Assembly (NCBI GenBank): GCA_018881555.1
Contig: JACAXG010000007.1
Location: 10,358,435-10,422,434, forward strand
Direction: 5' to 3'
Source of the DNA: Amblyornis subalaris
Taxonomy: Eukaryota > Chordata > Aves > Passeriformes > Ptilonorhynchidae
DNA: 64,000 nt
Program-made: the position numbers and the translations under genes
Shown: one piece after another, positions 13,495 to 27,400 of the stretch
How the letters are laid out: every line of letters begins with the position of its first letter
Numbering within the stretch: position 1 is the stretch's first letter
The notes under the pieces: generated by a model
Database searches by the model: none
Told to the model about the DNA's origin: nothing
The model's input: the letters and a program-made list of their open reading frames with translations, nothing else

Positions 13495-15039
13495 TGTCAG
13501 GTTTTCTAGCACATATAACAATTAAAAAGTAAATACAAGCTATAATTGTAAGAGAATAGTATTTTTTAAATTTTTATCATAAGAGTGGATTTTTATACCA
13601 CTTAAGGAACCAAAGCTCTAGAAGAGGTACAATTACCACAGGAGGTGATACAGCCTTTGTCTTGCAGTTATTGCAGCCATTTTACAATTTTTCAATATGC
13701 ACAAGGAGAGAACAATGGCTGGGGGTGGCTATTCAAATTTTAGGGGGTATATAACACACCAGGAATGAAGACAGAGAAGGAAAGAAATTACAAAAAAACC
13801 TCAGGGTTGGCTGGATGAAATGAAGCCATTACACAGCATACATTTTTCTTGCATAAATACCATTGCATTTGACATTTTCTTGTCCCGCCAAGTTAATACA
13901 TTTCTAGAATTTATTTCTGTTGAAGAATGAGAAGTACTGTTTAGTTCTCAGAAACTCTGCAAACAGGAGCATCTTTCTTACCTAAAGAAATGTTCAAAGC
14001 TACCTCATNGCTTAATGTTCCAAAAAAGAGGTAAATTCACCTCTGTGGTGGTGAATACCATATATACCATTTGCTTTATACTGAGCACCAAAATATTAAT
14101 TTTGACATGAGAGATAGAGCTGACAGTTTTACTACTATGTGATTACAGTTTCTTTAAAGAGTTTTCTCTTTCCCTCCTGCCAGACATTTCACTTAATGGT
14201 TGAGTGCTTCTCTCTGCTTGAGAGAAACTTCTTTCTTCAAGAATGAAGCAATCTTGGCTTGAGTGGCCACTAGAAAAAAAACTCCCTTATTTGTTCCACA
14301 AGAGAAAAAAAGCTCATACCAAGTTAAGCTATTAACAGCACAAAAAATTAAATTTGCCTAATCCCAGAGGCTAGATCCACACTGCATGTCTTTGGTTTTC
14401 ATTTCTCTAGGAAGGGCAAGAGAAGAGATAGGTATGATNGGACTGAGTTCAGGTAAGAGAACAGGACAGGTCACAGGGTCCAGAGNCAGGAGCTCTTCAA
14501 CACAAAGGTGCCTTCCTGGGGAACCCACTCCACAATTGCCATATTGCTCACAGAAATGACACAAAGNAAAATGAGACATATAAATAAATTTGGACACTGC
14601 ACTGGGTCTAACGACTCATGAATTCNAGCTAAGATCATTATTATATATATATACATAGAAGTTTTGATATAAATTAGGCTTCGCAATGACCATTAAATTT
14701 TAATCAATAAACAATGAAACTCTGCACTACTGAATTGCTACAGACTTTNACTACTGGAAAAANACTTTCAATAGCTCAAATTTCAAAGAAATTCAGCTTA
14801 TTATTAGATAAAACTATTTTCTCAAGTTAAAAAGTCAATACAGCACCAGAACACAAAGGACCAAGTCTTGCTTTACAGATCGCTTCTGCAAAAGGAATTT
14901 ACTGACTTCCAGTCCTGAGAACATCTAGGTCAAAACAATGCAATTATTCCCCAAAAGAATAGTATCTGACAAGGGGAAAATTTCAAGTATGACCTCTCAT
15001 TTATATACAGAGCTCTCCAGTGACAGTCTGGACAGATAC

Positions 15040-15900
15040 AGCAACACTGTGAGAGAGACTCTGGCCTGTTTAGGAGCCTGGTTGACAAGAGTCCCTTGTG
15101 AGACAGTCCTGAAGGGCAAAGAAGTCCAGGAAGGCTGGACATTTTTCAAGGAAGAAATCTTAAGAGATGAGGAAGCAGGCTGTCCTCATGAGCCAAAAGG
15201 CAAGCTGGTAGGGAAGAGACTGGCGAACAGAGAGCTTTGACTTGGGGAAAAGGAAGGAGAGTTTATGACTTTTGGAAGAAGGGGCAGGNAACTCAGGAGG
15301 ACTACAGGGATGTGGTGAGGTTATACAGGGAGTAAATTAGAAGGGCCAAAACCCAACTACAGCTTAATCTGGCTACTGCTGTAAAAGACAATCAAAATGT
15401 TTGTACAAATACATCAGCAACAACAGGAAGGTTAAGGGGAATCTCCATCCTTTATTGGATGNGAGGTGAAACACAGTGACAAANGATGAGCAAAAGACTG
15501 ATGTACTCAATCCATTCTTTGGGATCAGAACCAGCTGGCATGGATTTATGAAAGGGAGGTCCTACTTGNCTAACTTGATCTCCCTCTATGACAATGGGAC
15601 CCCCTTAGTGCACGAGGAAAATGCTGTGGATGTTTATCTAAGACATTAATAAAGCCTTTGACGCAGTTTCCCACAATCTCCTGGAGAAACTGGCTGCTTG
15701 TGGCTTGGATGGGNNCACTTTTCACTGGGTTAAAGAACTGGCTGGATGGCTGGGCACAGAGAATGGTGTAAACAGAGTTAAAGCCAGCTGGCAGCTGGCT
15801 ACAGGTGGTGTTTATCTGCTGGACAGTANGAAGACTCTGTAGAGGGATCTGAACAGGCTGACTCTATGGGACAAGGCCAGCTGTATGTTTTTTCCAGGAA
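15040..15900 (+). mobile_element. CR1 LINE ORF2 relic with internal deletions
   Basis: Plus-strand remnant of the CR1 endonuclease/reverse-transcriptase frame. The post-endonuclease linker is recognisable around 15100-15480 (GGACTACAGGGATGTGGT near 15298; TACAAATACATCAGCAACAA near 15403). Near 15521 the sequence jumps from the 'LN-FF' region directly to the 'QHGF-KGRSCLTNL' region, skipping much of the RT fingers. The palm region follows (VDV…KAFDAVSHNLLEKL near 15626-15690, with a frameshift), then 'NWLDGWAQRMV'. Near 15812 a second jump goes from 'SWQLATGGV' to the 'RDLNRL' region, which removes the catalytic FADD-type motif C. Stop codons, Ns and frameshifts make it inactive. The 5' boundary is uncertain by tens of bases. 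It is antisense to ARHGAP24. Confidence 0.88.
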
Positions 15901-18900
15901 AGCTATATATGGCCAACTATCGCACCTAGGACAATTCACTTCCATGTCAGTGTGTAGTAAAGGTTGAAGTTGCTGCAGATTTCCTAAAAACTACACAAAA
16001 AGTGGAACTTTTACAGCATAAAAAAGGTGGCAGAGGCACATGGAAACGGGAATACAATTCCACTGAAGTTGNAGGTTTTTTTCCTGCGCAAATATTCTTG
16101 TCAGCTTTTGTCTAGCAAGAACATTCCAGGGAGTCTGCCTACCTTATGTAAGTTATCATCTTGCAGTATTTTTTATGGGAAGCAAAAAATTTAGTTTCAC
16201 ATGGAAAATTTTTAGAGGTTAATGGCAAGGGTTATCTATTTGTTTTGCAAGTTTCTTTAATGACTATATTGCTTGTTGTTTTAACATCTACACGTTGTTT
16301 ATATTTAATCTGTACAGTAAATGTTTTATGAGCACGGCTTAAATGTGCTACTACACTACAAATACCACAGTGGCAAATTAAATAGCTCATTTAGCTTTCT
16401 GGCATTTGTGTAAGATACTCTGTTGGTCCTTGTTTAAGGGATTACATTGATCAGCAGTGATCCTATCTCAGGGGAAGACTGGGGTCCTGTCTTTTGTGCT
16501 ATCTACAAAATAGGTGCCATCTAAACAATTAACACAACTGGAAAACACCAATTCCCTGATTACAAATTACTTTTCCTGAAGTACTATTTGTGTGCAGCAG
16601 ATATTTCCATATTTCAATTTTAGTTCAGCATCTTAATTTGCTTCATCCATTCTGTGATACTGTTTCCAATTTGAAACTGGAGTTCTTGGATAGTTTCTCA
16701 TCTTTATAACTGCTCTGAATCACGNGTTTTTACAGCTTTTGCATGAGATCTAGCTGTTTCTTATTAGTTTTATTACTGTATTANTCACATGTTTTTTGAG
16801 GACAATGCTTAAATTCCTAGCTATGTGAGAAAAGGTGCCAGATACCCCCGAATTTAAATAACTACACAATCAAGGCANGGTTAAGTAGGTTTGGGTCAAG
16901 TCAAGTACCGATGGATCAGTTCAGTTATGCAGAACACACATACATTTCTGCAGTTCTGCTTGCACAGGTTTGGGTGAGAGTTTTTTGTATACACACAGTT
17001 TGTTCATCATCTTCAACTGGCACAACCTGCATTCAGCACTATTTCAAGTTGTGGCAANTCCATGAACCGATGTGGAGCACAAAACCAACCCAAGGTAAGG
17101 CAACAAGCACTCAAAGGCCATCACAAACAATTCCTCTCAATGCTAGGTTGACTGACCTATTGCTTCTCCTTGGATATCTCTTTTGACAGAAAGGCCAGTT
17201 CACTACTTCAGGAGGAATTTACCAGGTGCATCATGAAAATCACACAGTCATAGGCTAACAGGCTGGAAGGAGCTATACTCAAAAGGTAACCACGGGGGAA
17301 AAAAAAAAAGTCCGCTTCTCCAGCTTTTATCTCAGCAGTTTGGCTGTAAGGACACTATGGGAGACCATACCCAAAGCCAGAGCTGNGCTATAGAGCTACT
17401 TCTCCTGTATGCAGAAGTTTCCAGAAGGANTTGCTCCTGCACCTTACCAGAGAACACAAGGAGGCTGACCTTTTGAATTAGAGCTATCTTTTAATAATAG
17501 CCAATATTTTTCAAGATTATGATATCTCAAAATAGCATTTACTTCTGAGAATAAATAAGATTCTCATAATCTAGATTTTTACACGTTTCTCCGAATAACA
17601 CCACCACAGGTGTTTTACAACATTCTGTAAATGTACAGCAAGAATAACTGAGTGCACTTGGGTTTCTTACAGCTTTTTACAGGTATACATATTTAAATAT
17701 CAAACCATCATTTATATGCTTTTCCACAAGACAGGGCGACAAGCTTTCCGCAGACCTGTTGAGGGGGGGCATATCCTGCAGAGTGCCAGATAGTCTAGGG
17801 TAAAAATGGATTCAGGGTGACTGGAGGCCAACATTATTAACTGCACTCTAGCAGCTGCTCTGTTCCAACCATATTAATATAAATACCTTAGATTCCATGT
17901 TGCTATTTTAATAAGTTATCAAAATATAAATGACCATGAAGGCCTTCACGGTCTGCAGGAGAAACTGCAGCAGCCTTTACAAAAGCAGAGGACGAACTGC
18001 AGTTTATGGAAGAGGAGAAACCAAGCAGTGTTTACACAGCAGGTGAACAGAAACAAAGCTCCAGGTTTTCTGGCAAACACAGTGATATTCTGGCCACTGG
18101 ACTGCTCCCTGCCTGGAGTTATTGTTGAAAAGGGGCCTTTCTTCCAACNATTAAGAAAAAGTAGTTCATACCAGTCATCTGCTGTCAACACTTTGGAATC
18201 TGCTTTTTTGGAAAGAGAGACAGCTCCTGAAGTTTCAAGCATTTCTAGATGCACATTTATTTCTGTTGCACATTTGTCTCCTTCAAAGTGAAAACACAGG
18301 GCAAATCTGTCAAATTAGCCAGTCCACCAATGTGCAAGTAAAAACTTTACTTTGGAGCTGAACCAGAAGTGGCCCCATTTTCTGGCACGCTCACAGCCAC
18401 AGAGCATATTGATTACAGCTGGAGCTGGGATCATCATGGGAAACTGAAGTACCGATTAGGACATGGCAAGGAAAAGGAGGATGTGTCTCAAATTCATAGT
18501 AATTTGTGAAAACTATCACACTATTTTGTCTCATGGGACAAAAATGTAGTTCGGCCAAAAGAAAAACAGAAAAGCTCCTGAATTCCGATATCCACTTGAG
18601 CCACTGGCTCGAGGCTGCTTACTGAAGCCAGAATAGACAATGAAGGCAATCAGTGATGTTTCACTACTATTTTTAAAGAGTATAATTTTACAACGCCAGT
18701 GCAGCTACCAGAGGCTGTTATTGATCATGCTCATAAACTTTGCCTGTGTACCTCACAAACCTCTACGCAGCTTTCTCCCTTGCTATTCTACCTCCTTACC
18801 CACTGCTTCTACTTTTTCTAGCTCCCTTCTGCCTTCTACACGCCTTCTACAACACCAGTGAGCTTCAGTCTGATCACTGCATAGCCTAACTAGAAGCTGG

Positions 18901-19049
18901 GTATTGTTTACTCAGCCAGAAATGTTTTCCACAACCACAGCAAATCGAAGTTGATGAAGGACCTACACAGTGAGCATCCAGCATGCTTTTGGATGGGAAA
19001 CAACAGTGGGAATTCATTGAAGAGTTTGGGGAAAAGCATCCTATTGGGG
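15901..19049 (-). other. Presumed ARHGAP24 intron
   Basis: Nothing recognised apart from the doubtful CR1 tail near 17.23-17.29 kb. Open frames are all about 100 codons or shorter. Confidence 0.55.
17228..17290 (-). mobile_element. Possible ancient CR1 3' tail
   Basis: The plus strand (AATCACACAGTCATAGGCTA, then ACAGGCTGGAAGGAGCTATA) resembles the reverse complement of a CR1 end ('ATCACAGAATCATAGAATGG…GGTTGGAAGGGACC'), but with many mismatches. No flanking repeat was seen. This is a tentative call. Confidence 0.35.
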
Positions 19050-19165
19050 CTTCTCAGAGGAGGAGGTTCTGGGGAGACCTTCTGGGAGCCTTCCAGTACC
19101 TAAAGAGGGTCTACAAGAGAGATGGAAATGGACTTGCGAACACTTTTGCCACTGATGGAAAAAAA
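19050..19165 (+). mobile_element. Short CR1 3' UTR fragment
   Basis: The stretch reading GGAGACCTTCTGGGAGCCTT, then CCAGTACCTAAAGAGGGTCT and ACAAGAGAGATGG, matches the avian CR1 3' UTR block normally reading 'GGGGAGACCTCATAGCGGCC…CCAGTACCTGAAGGGGGCCTACAAG'. Both ends fade into unrecognised sequence and the terminal tail is missing. It is an old fragment of about 115 bases, antisense to ARHGAP24. Confidence 0.75.
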
Positions 19166-19212
19166 ACCTCCACCAAGCTATGTCTTACAGGTCTTAATGC
19201 ACTCAAAGGCTT

Positions 19213-19226
19213 TCTCTCTCTCTCTC
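19213..19226. repeat. Short (TC)n microsatellite
   Basis: Seven TC units, located just downstream of the CR1 3' UTR fragment. Confidence 0.8.
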
Positions 19227-21454
19227 AAACACATGGAAGTGTAACATCCTAGTACATTTTTGGTTTACTCTGAGAACCATAGCATCCTTCATGTAGAAAA
19301 TCCAGAGGAACTAATTTCCCATTAATCTAATGACATAATATGAGGTTGGGCATCCTCTGGCTCCCAACAAAACACCAGCTTCCTGCGGCTTTGAACAAAA
19401 GGCCCATCCTCATGGCTGTGCTGCACGAAAGTCACATTTGGGATTTAATGGCTCCTTCAGTAGTTTGCTGACCTTCTAATTAGAAAACCAGAGCAACACC
19501 AGACCTCAGAAGCATTTGCTACATGATATCTCAGAGTGCCTGAGATAAGGGAAGTTTCAGCAAAGGAAAGTGACAACATTAATTAAACAACTTCTGTTAA
19601 ATACAGACCAGTTCATTAAACTCTTTAACAGGTGGCAGGTTTGGCAGCTCTATTGTGTGCAGGCTCTAGACAGATTTATCATGCCTTTCATTTTAAAACA
19701 TTTATGTGAACTCATTTGCTGAGATAAATTATCTTGTTCACAAAAGCATCCCGATCAAGGCTGNTGTTTGAAGTGTTACATCAATCAAATTATGTTGTAA
19801 AAATGTTAGCATCAATTTTGACAAACAGTATCTCATATTTATAGCTCTGGAGCTCTCTCCATTACTTTCCTGTTCCAGTTTTGCTATTTTTTACGTTTCA
19901 GATCTACAGTGCTTCAAGGAAGTACTGAACACAAACTGGCTGAGTCATTTAAAGTGGCTGGAAGGATATCCCGAAGAAAACTGACAGCAGGCGAGCTGCT
20001 GCTGAACGGGCCTCACAGCAACCCAAGAACAGACACCCAGACTCACAGGCAGACTTTGGAGTTCCACGAGGGGTTGACATGAAGGGCTGCTTCTATGGAA
20101 AAGCAAGATTTCATCCATTCCAAGGCTTTTCATTGAACAGCTGTCCTTGGAAAAGTTTGTCTAAAGAGAAAGGGACTGCGCTGCTACAAATTCCATTTTT
20201 GCTCAGAAACTGTTATTTGTGTATGCACCCAGATGCNCAACAGCCAGGCACAATTCCCATCTTTTCCAACAGGCACCCAAAGCAGAGGTCCCTGCTGTGG
20301 GACAGGCCAAGGGAGACTGGGTGCACAAAACTCCCAGGACCAGCGAAAGGGTTAAACATTCCCACTGCAAAACAGAACAAAAACTCTCCAGCCTGAGAGC
20401 TCCATTGAATTGCAAGATGATAAACACACAGTCACTCAAACACAAACGGTAGTAAGTTCATCTGCAGCCACAGTACCCATCTATTTTTAGCAGGGTTTGA
20501 GTTAAGGAACAAAAGGCTCTTTTCCATGACTCCGAATTAGAAACCCCCATCTCTANACCATCTCTTTCTCTCTCAAAGGAATTTGTATCAATGATCACTC
20601 TGGGTCTTACTTTACTTTTTCTTTTTTTGCTCTTTCTCCTTTAAAGCAGAGAGGATCAGCTGACGCAATGATATTTCACTCTAGGGGACTGAGTAGATTT
20701 TCATTTTGAAACACAAACTTGTACCACAATTTAATGACCTCCCTCTTGAGTATAAGATAAAAGCTTGCCTTCCCACTTATACAAANATTAAAAAAGTTTT
20801 GAGTGCTAAGAAGAACTAAGGATGAAGAAAATTATTTTTGAACGCAAATGGCTTTATGATCTAAGAAAAGCAATGCAAGTACCAAAGCCTGTAAACACTC
20901 TTGTCCAATATTCTCTACATAGTCCTTGTCACTGAGTTACAGGGCCTTTTAACTGATACACAACTGTTTTGTACCACATATTCAAGACTTCAGACATTTC
21001 AGACCAAGAAGCCTTTTAAATATGAGTGCCAGCCAACAAATGACAGTCACCACCAGCCTTGTGGGATTCTCATCCTCTATTATTAAACTGAGACAGCTAC
21101 AGCATCTATCCAAATGGTGGGTAGGACACAGCCTCACATTAGGGACACTGTCGGGACTTTTGGGCTTCTGTCCCTCTTCATGATTAGTATCATGCAAGTA
21201 TCAAGAGAGCTGCAGTCTNTCCTGGTCTCTGCTGTCCTGTGCAATGTCTTTGCTACAAACAGACATTTGAAAGTAAGACATCAGATGTCAGAACAGTAGC
21301 CACCAAGCCCTTTTTGGCACTTGAACTTTAATAAACTGTTTCACCCATCCAGTATAAACTCNTGAATTTACAAATCTTAATTTCTAAAACTGAACTATCC
21401 GCATTTCCACTGCGGAAAAAGGATCCATCTGATAAATCTGTATAAAGAGATTTT

Positions 21455-21479
21455 TTTTATACAGCAGAGCTGTATAAAA
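21455..21479. repeat. 11-bp-arm palindrome with 3-nt centre
   Basis: TTTTATACAGC at 21455-21465, centre AGA, and GCTGTATAAAA at 21469-21479 are perfect inverted repeats. A further direct copy of CTGTATAAA lies at 21439-21447, so the left arm could pair with either side. No gene association is visible. Confidence 0.85.
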
Positions 21480-24400
21480 GCACTGCTGACAATCTGCTGT
21501 ATTCAAGTTTCTTGTACTAATCAGTACAGTACCATCTCCATTTCTTCTCTACTGCACTTGTTCTGTACAATTGTCACAAACTGTTAAAAGAGCAAAATTA
21601 TTTTACATGCNTCGTTGCTGATAAAGAGTTGAATGTCTTGCTTAAAGGTACTCTGGCAAGACTCCTCTCAACATACTTTTCCACTGTTTGGTCTATTTTA
21701 AGAACATTGGAATGGTTCTCGATGGAGGCTCATATCTGTGACTCCACCAAAACCAGGCTTCAACCCATTAAAAACAAGCAAGCGTTGCCATCATAGAATT
21801 GGCCTCAGCAGGCAGAAGGAGCTTCTTTTCCCACATCACTGACTGTCCAAGCTGGAAGGGGAATAAGAGCAGCTCTAGAAAGCCTGAGTCACTTATGGAA
21901 ATATTTTCAGACTGCCAAGTGAAGAGTAAAGAGGATTTTAGGAATGCAGTTTGAGGTCATTCAGTTTTTCNCTACTACACAAGCCTGGCAGAGAGCTAAG
22001 CAAGCCTCTTTCCCTAGCAACAAGTCATGTTGTACATGCTGCTTATTCAGCTGCAAATACGGCTTTTATCCCAGAGGTAATGGACTTAGAGAAGGCTATT
22101 CTTAAGCACTAATAAGCTGAAAGAACTCAATTATTTTAATTTCAAGACTAATGAGGCTCTCCTGTGAGCTATTCATTTTGCTGCTTCAGGAATCATGCAC
22201 TTGTACCACATCCAAGTAAATAAAAGGAAGGAAGAAAAAAGTCATCATGACTCGGCCCTTTTAATGGACACAGACCTCCTACAGTGCTGAAATCCCTTTA
22301 AACAGGAAGATCATCAAAAAGCCCATCACCAACACAAGGGTCAAGCTGTAGACAAAAGCAATTACCACACAACTGCTTATCATCCCTAATTGTCTGGAAA
22401 TTTTTACAGCATTTAGACTGAGTGTGGGATGGGACACACTTGAATTCTGGTTTTCTCAGGCCACTCGATACTGATCTGATCATGATTAGTCTAATGCACA
22501 AGTGCTCCTATCTGACAAGATCAAGAGATTATGCGAGATTACAGGGAACAGCACCACTGTCATTCGCATGTCACCTTCACTTCAGGGAATGAGTCCTTGT
22601 GGAGACATACCCCCTGTATCTTCCTCTGTGGCCACCCAAGACTGACTGCCACAAGCCTCCAATCACTCCTTTAAAAACTTAAAACACACGAGGGGGTTGC
22701 TAACCACTGGAGGACAGAATTTCTGATGTCTGAAAGCAAGGTGGAAGACAGCCTTTATCTTGTGTGGGGAAGAAAACTCTATTATTTTGTCAGTATCTGT
22801 GCACTTTCCATATTCTATTATTACTCCTTCTACCTAACAAATATATTTAATTCTTGGCTAAGTCACGTAGTGATGATCTGGTCTGCGCTGCTGCTAAAGC
22901 TTCGTAACGCTTTACTGAAAGCATGAAACAAACACAGGGGAAAAAAAAGTAAAGAGAAAATTAAGATACCATGATTCAGTGCTGCACCTCATGCTACCGA
23001 CATCAAAATATAACTTCCATTTCCCAAGTCACTGCTATTTGATTTGTGCCCCTCTAGCTCCGTCTGGCTGTCCCTCATATAATGCTAGCCGAGCACACCA
23101 CACAAAGCACACCTCTAGGTCCCTCCTCTCTCTGCTACCATGACAAAATGGCTCTCTGAGCCTAATTTATTCTCCTGCTAGCTCAGTCATGACACCTGAA
23201 ATCCTTCAGACAGCTTTTTTTTTTTCTCATGGCTGTTTATTGCACATAGATGTCAGTCTGTGAAGGATGCCTGCACAAAGTAGAGAGCAGAGTGATGGCC
23301 AGAGGTAGCAANGCACCACCATTCCATCTCACCTCAGCTGCTTCACGCGTTCTGGAAACATTTTCCCACTATTTTTTGCTTCATCTCATTCCCACTCCTA
23401 TCAATTTTCCCAGCAAAACAAAACTATAATAAAATCTTTTGCAAAGGCCTCAGAGTCTAAAGTTATTACTACAGTGTCACCATTTTCAGAAATGTACATC
23501 TTATTAAGAAAAGGGCAAAAAGGAAATGCAGGAGTCTGAAAGACTCTCCNGCGAGTGCAAGCCATTGCTCTTCTGTCTGCTAGCCAGCATGGCAGGCAGC
23601 ATCTCAGCAGACACTATCTTCTAGTTTAGTTTTTTACAGAATCATTTCCATATGGTCATGTGCTTTCTTCAGACCAAGAGCGTTTTTTTTCAGCATTAAT
23701 GACTTATTCTTAATTATCTGCTGCAGCACCAGGGCTGAAATGATAAAACAATGCATTGTAGTTTTAGGCTTTCAACTTGTCTCAGAAAGGAGCCTCATTT
23801 TTCATATAGTCACTGTATCCATCTGAACACTAAAAACTCATCAACCATGCCTTCACAAGTTTATCCCAAGTTTCATTTGCACATTCAGATAAGTAATTTT
23901 AAGTAAGCAAAAGGTAATCTGACTCCCAATCTAAATACACAAGTTACTGAGTTAGTCTTTCTCTAGTCAGTGTAAATGTAGTAAGAACTGAGCATTAGTC
24001 AGTGAGAAAACATCAGCTTCTGGTGTGCAGTAAAAAAGGAAGCAAAATCAAAATTGCCTTATAAAACATAGCAGTTACCTGCTGAAATTTATCTGGCAAA
24101 ACCAAGTCATCCCACAGTCTGCAAACTGTGAGTATTGTGTGAAACCTACAGTCTTATCTCAGGTTACCTGACCNGAAGTTATCTGATCTGGAGAAGTGCC
24201 CGCACTGCCTCTACCCAGGGTNGGCGGTCACGTGGAAGAATGTTCCCCTTGTTTTTAAGGCTTTCTTCCCATCACTTCTGTGTTATCTTAGGAATCCTGC
24301 CATGAGCCTCATCATCACAATCAAGGACATCCCTTCTACTCCAGCAAGCTCCGTTTTATACTGAAGATGATGAATGGTGACAGTTATCTCTAATTTATTG

Positions 24401-27400
24401 GCACTGTTATTTTCTTGATCCAAAACTGTTGGGAGCTGTCACCTGCTCACTCATTTTCTGTGTTTTAATAACATGGGACAAAGGAGACACTTCTGAAAAA
24501 CTCATGCAGAAGCTATTAAGCAAACCTGCGGTTTATGGTTTGATGAAATGATTCTGTAAAATTCAGTAGGGGATGATAAATTCCTTACAGAAATGTTTGG
24601 AGGTCATGAAACGTTTTAGTATTTCAGAAAAGCCTCCAGTATAAAACAACAATTAAATTTCTGTTCCATCCTTTTCATTTTAAGTGATAGACAACATTTC
24701 CATAAAGGTTATGAAGAACTTTAAGGTTGAAATAAACAGCTTATAAATTTGAATGTTGATCTCTTTTGTTCCTCTCTTTTAAGCAGAAAGCAGCCCTCAG
24801 TTTCACAATCTGATAAAATAGCACAGTAGCAGTANTGGCTACACAAAAACAGTGCAAAATCCTGTGATGAAAAGTGCTAATACAAGTCTCAAGAAAACAA
24901 AAAAGGGGACAGGTTCCCACACCACACATGTTAATGTCCCAAAGCCATGCCCCTTTTACTTCAGGAACACATCAAAAGCATTTTTGCACAATGCTAATTA
25001 TTCTCTGTACATGCCTAGATGGGAAAATCTACAGGAACTAAACACCCACCAGTCCCTAATGTCACAGTGCTAAAATGCATGTATATGAAAAGAGGCTCAT
25101 TTTAATTTATGACATAGGCTAGGACTAGAAGAGTACATATTTCCACACATGATTGGACACATTTGGCAAAGAAAGGGATGTGGCACTGCTCCATTACATT
25201 CATGTGATTTTTCCCAGCCCATTCACCTCATATGATACTGGAAGAGTCAGTCACCNAGCCACCAATGAACTTAGCAGGCAAAACCAGAGCAGATGGGCCT
25301 CACCTGATACTAAGTGACTGTATTAATCCCAGTATTATTATGCAATTCCTACAGATGTCATCTCTTAGAAAAACACTTAACATAATTGCCCATATGCAAA
25401 CACTTGATCTACGTATCATTTCCCNGTGTCACCAGCTCCCTACAAGAGGCAGTGTGTAAGATCCAATATAATTTACCATTACACTCTGTAGTAAAAAATC
25501 ACTTCTAGTCTCATAGAAAGTAGTAAAATATCCTTCATTTTTACTTCCCCACAGCTGAAGGTACAGGGCCCTTACTCATTTACTGCAAGACAGGACAGTC
25601 GTTGTCTCTTGCAAGAAATTAGAAATTACAATTTTATAATAAGTTTTCTTTTCAATTTACCCCACACAAAGCCCATGGTTTCCTCCTGCAGGTAAGTGAA
25701 GCCAGTAATGCAGACCAAAGAAACTATCATCATANAGGAAAATGCTCTAGTGAAGAGCTACAAAATTCCAAATGCAGATTTGTGGATTCCTGCCAGCTGT
25801 GCTTATATCCAATTTGCTGCTATTTAAGAGATAATACAGAAGGCATCNTTCTCATCCTTAGAATGGTTACAGCTCTCCTTATAGGTGACTAGCACAGAAG
25901 TGTCACCACCAGCAGGCACCCCANGTCCTTCAGACACCATGCTATGGAAGAGGGTATTATCCCAAAGCACCAGCTCACCCCACTTATTTTCCCCAGCTCT
26001 GGCACACTTTCACCAACCTGTTATGAACACACAGAAGTCAACATCGAGACATCAACAAAGCACATCCAAGCTCTAAACATTCAGATCTGTGTGTTCTTGA
26101 CCAAGTTTAGAAAGGCCACTTCCACCACTGTGATATCCTGGATAGTAAGAGCCAGGCTGCCATCAATAGTTACCATTTTCAGAGTCTTTGTATGACACAC
26201 GGCCCCCATTCTCTGAGCCTCTTTATCCCTTACAAAATATATTCCACGGGTTTAAAAGAACACTTTTTGTCTAGGAAGCTAACTGTAGTATCCCCAAGTT
26301 CTTTGACATGAGCAAAAAAATCTCATTGCTCTGCTCATTTTCACGGAACTGGTTAGGCTGCTTGTGCACGCAAGTGCTGAATGCATGAAAATTTTCATTC
26401 CTTGTAAAAAGGAATATTTTCTCTATTTTCCACTAAAAGGCAGGTCCTGAGCAGAAAACAACAACAAAAATGTAATTCCTAGAACTCACTATAAAATAAT
26501 GCTGAAAAAGAGAAATCCAGAGATATTTATTCATCTGTCTTGCTGAAGACAGCCCAGCATTTGCAATTTCTCCTGAAATGACAATCCCAACCCAGGTTAA
26601 AAACCAGTGTCTCAACTTTNTAACACTGGTGACTTGAATGACCTATTTTTTTCTATGTATGCACCTNACAGTTTTGAAAAGGCCTTAGCTTATAGAACAT
26701 AGTTTTAGCATGCCACTTCATGTCCCTGACAGAGTCCCTGGCTTTATCTTAGACATAAATCAGTGCCAAACACAGTACACAAAAGTGTGCCTCCATTGTG
26801 GACATAATCTACAAATGAAACTAAATTAGTCATTATCAATTCCACTTAATTACTTTTCTAACATTCTACAAGCCCCCCACAAATGATGCCTGCATATTTT
26901 CAAACTATTAAATACAATTGAATCTTCTTTTCAAATTTTATTAAAAATATTACCTCTACCTTTGGCTTTCAGTCATATTCTGCAGTGTTTGTAAGCTAAA
27001 AAGTGTTTATTAAATTATGCATACACCAAAACTAACTGTGCATAATCGAAAATATATGAAAACCACAAGCCTAGGCTTTTCCTTCTGGGATACTAATTTC
27101 TCCTGACAGAAGACTGCACAAGCCTCCACACATTTTGCAATTTACATAATAGGTCAAACTTTATGAAATTACAGTTCAGAAACTCTCCCGTTCATTCAGA
27201 TACCTCCCGGGTTAGGTAGGGCAGATGGCCATTTAAGGATGAACATTTGTCCAGATCTACACCCTTTGGCCCCCTGCCCTTTGTAATTGTTTTACTGTTT
27301 TTCACAGTACTTAACTAGTGCCTTGTCAGTCAAGCTGGATACAAATCCTAAAATATTTTCTACTTCTACCCGAAAACACTGAGACACTTCTAGTAAAGCA

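Larger units (their letters stand above)
7328..15039 (-). other. Presumed ARHGAP24 intron, no gene recognised
   Basis: Unique sequence with a T12 run (7419-7430), the A-run pair near 11.05 kb, an octamer/TATA-like juxtaposition at 10876-10890 and TA-rich tracts (13467-13494, 14641-14654). The 130-codon plus-strand frame at 12159-12551 and the 117-codon frame at 8004-8357 have no recognisable domains and no convincing splice context. Confidence 0.55.
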
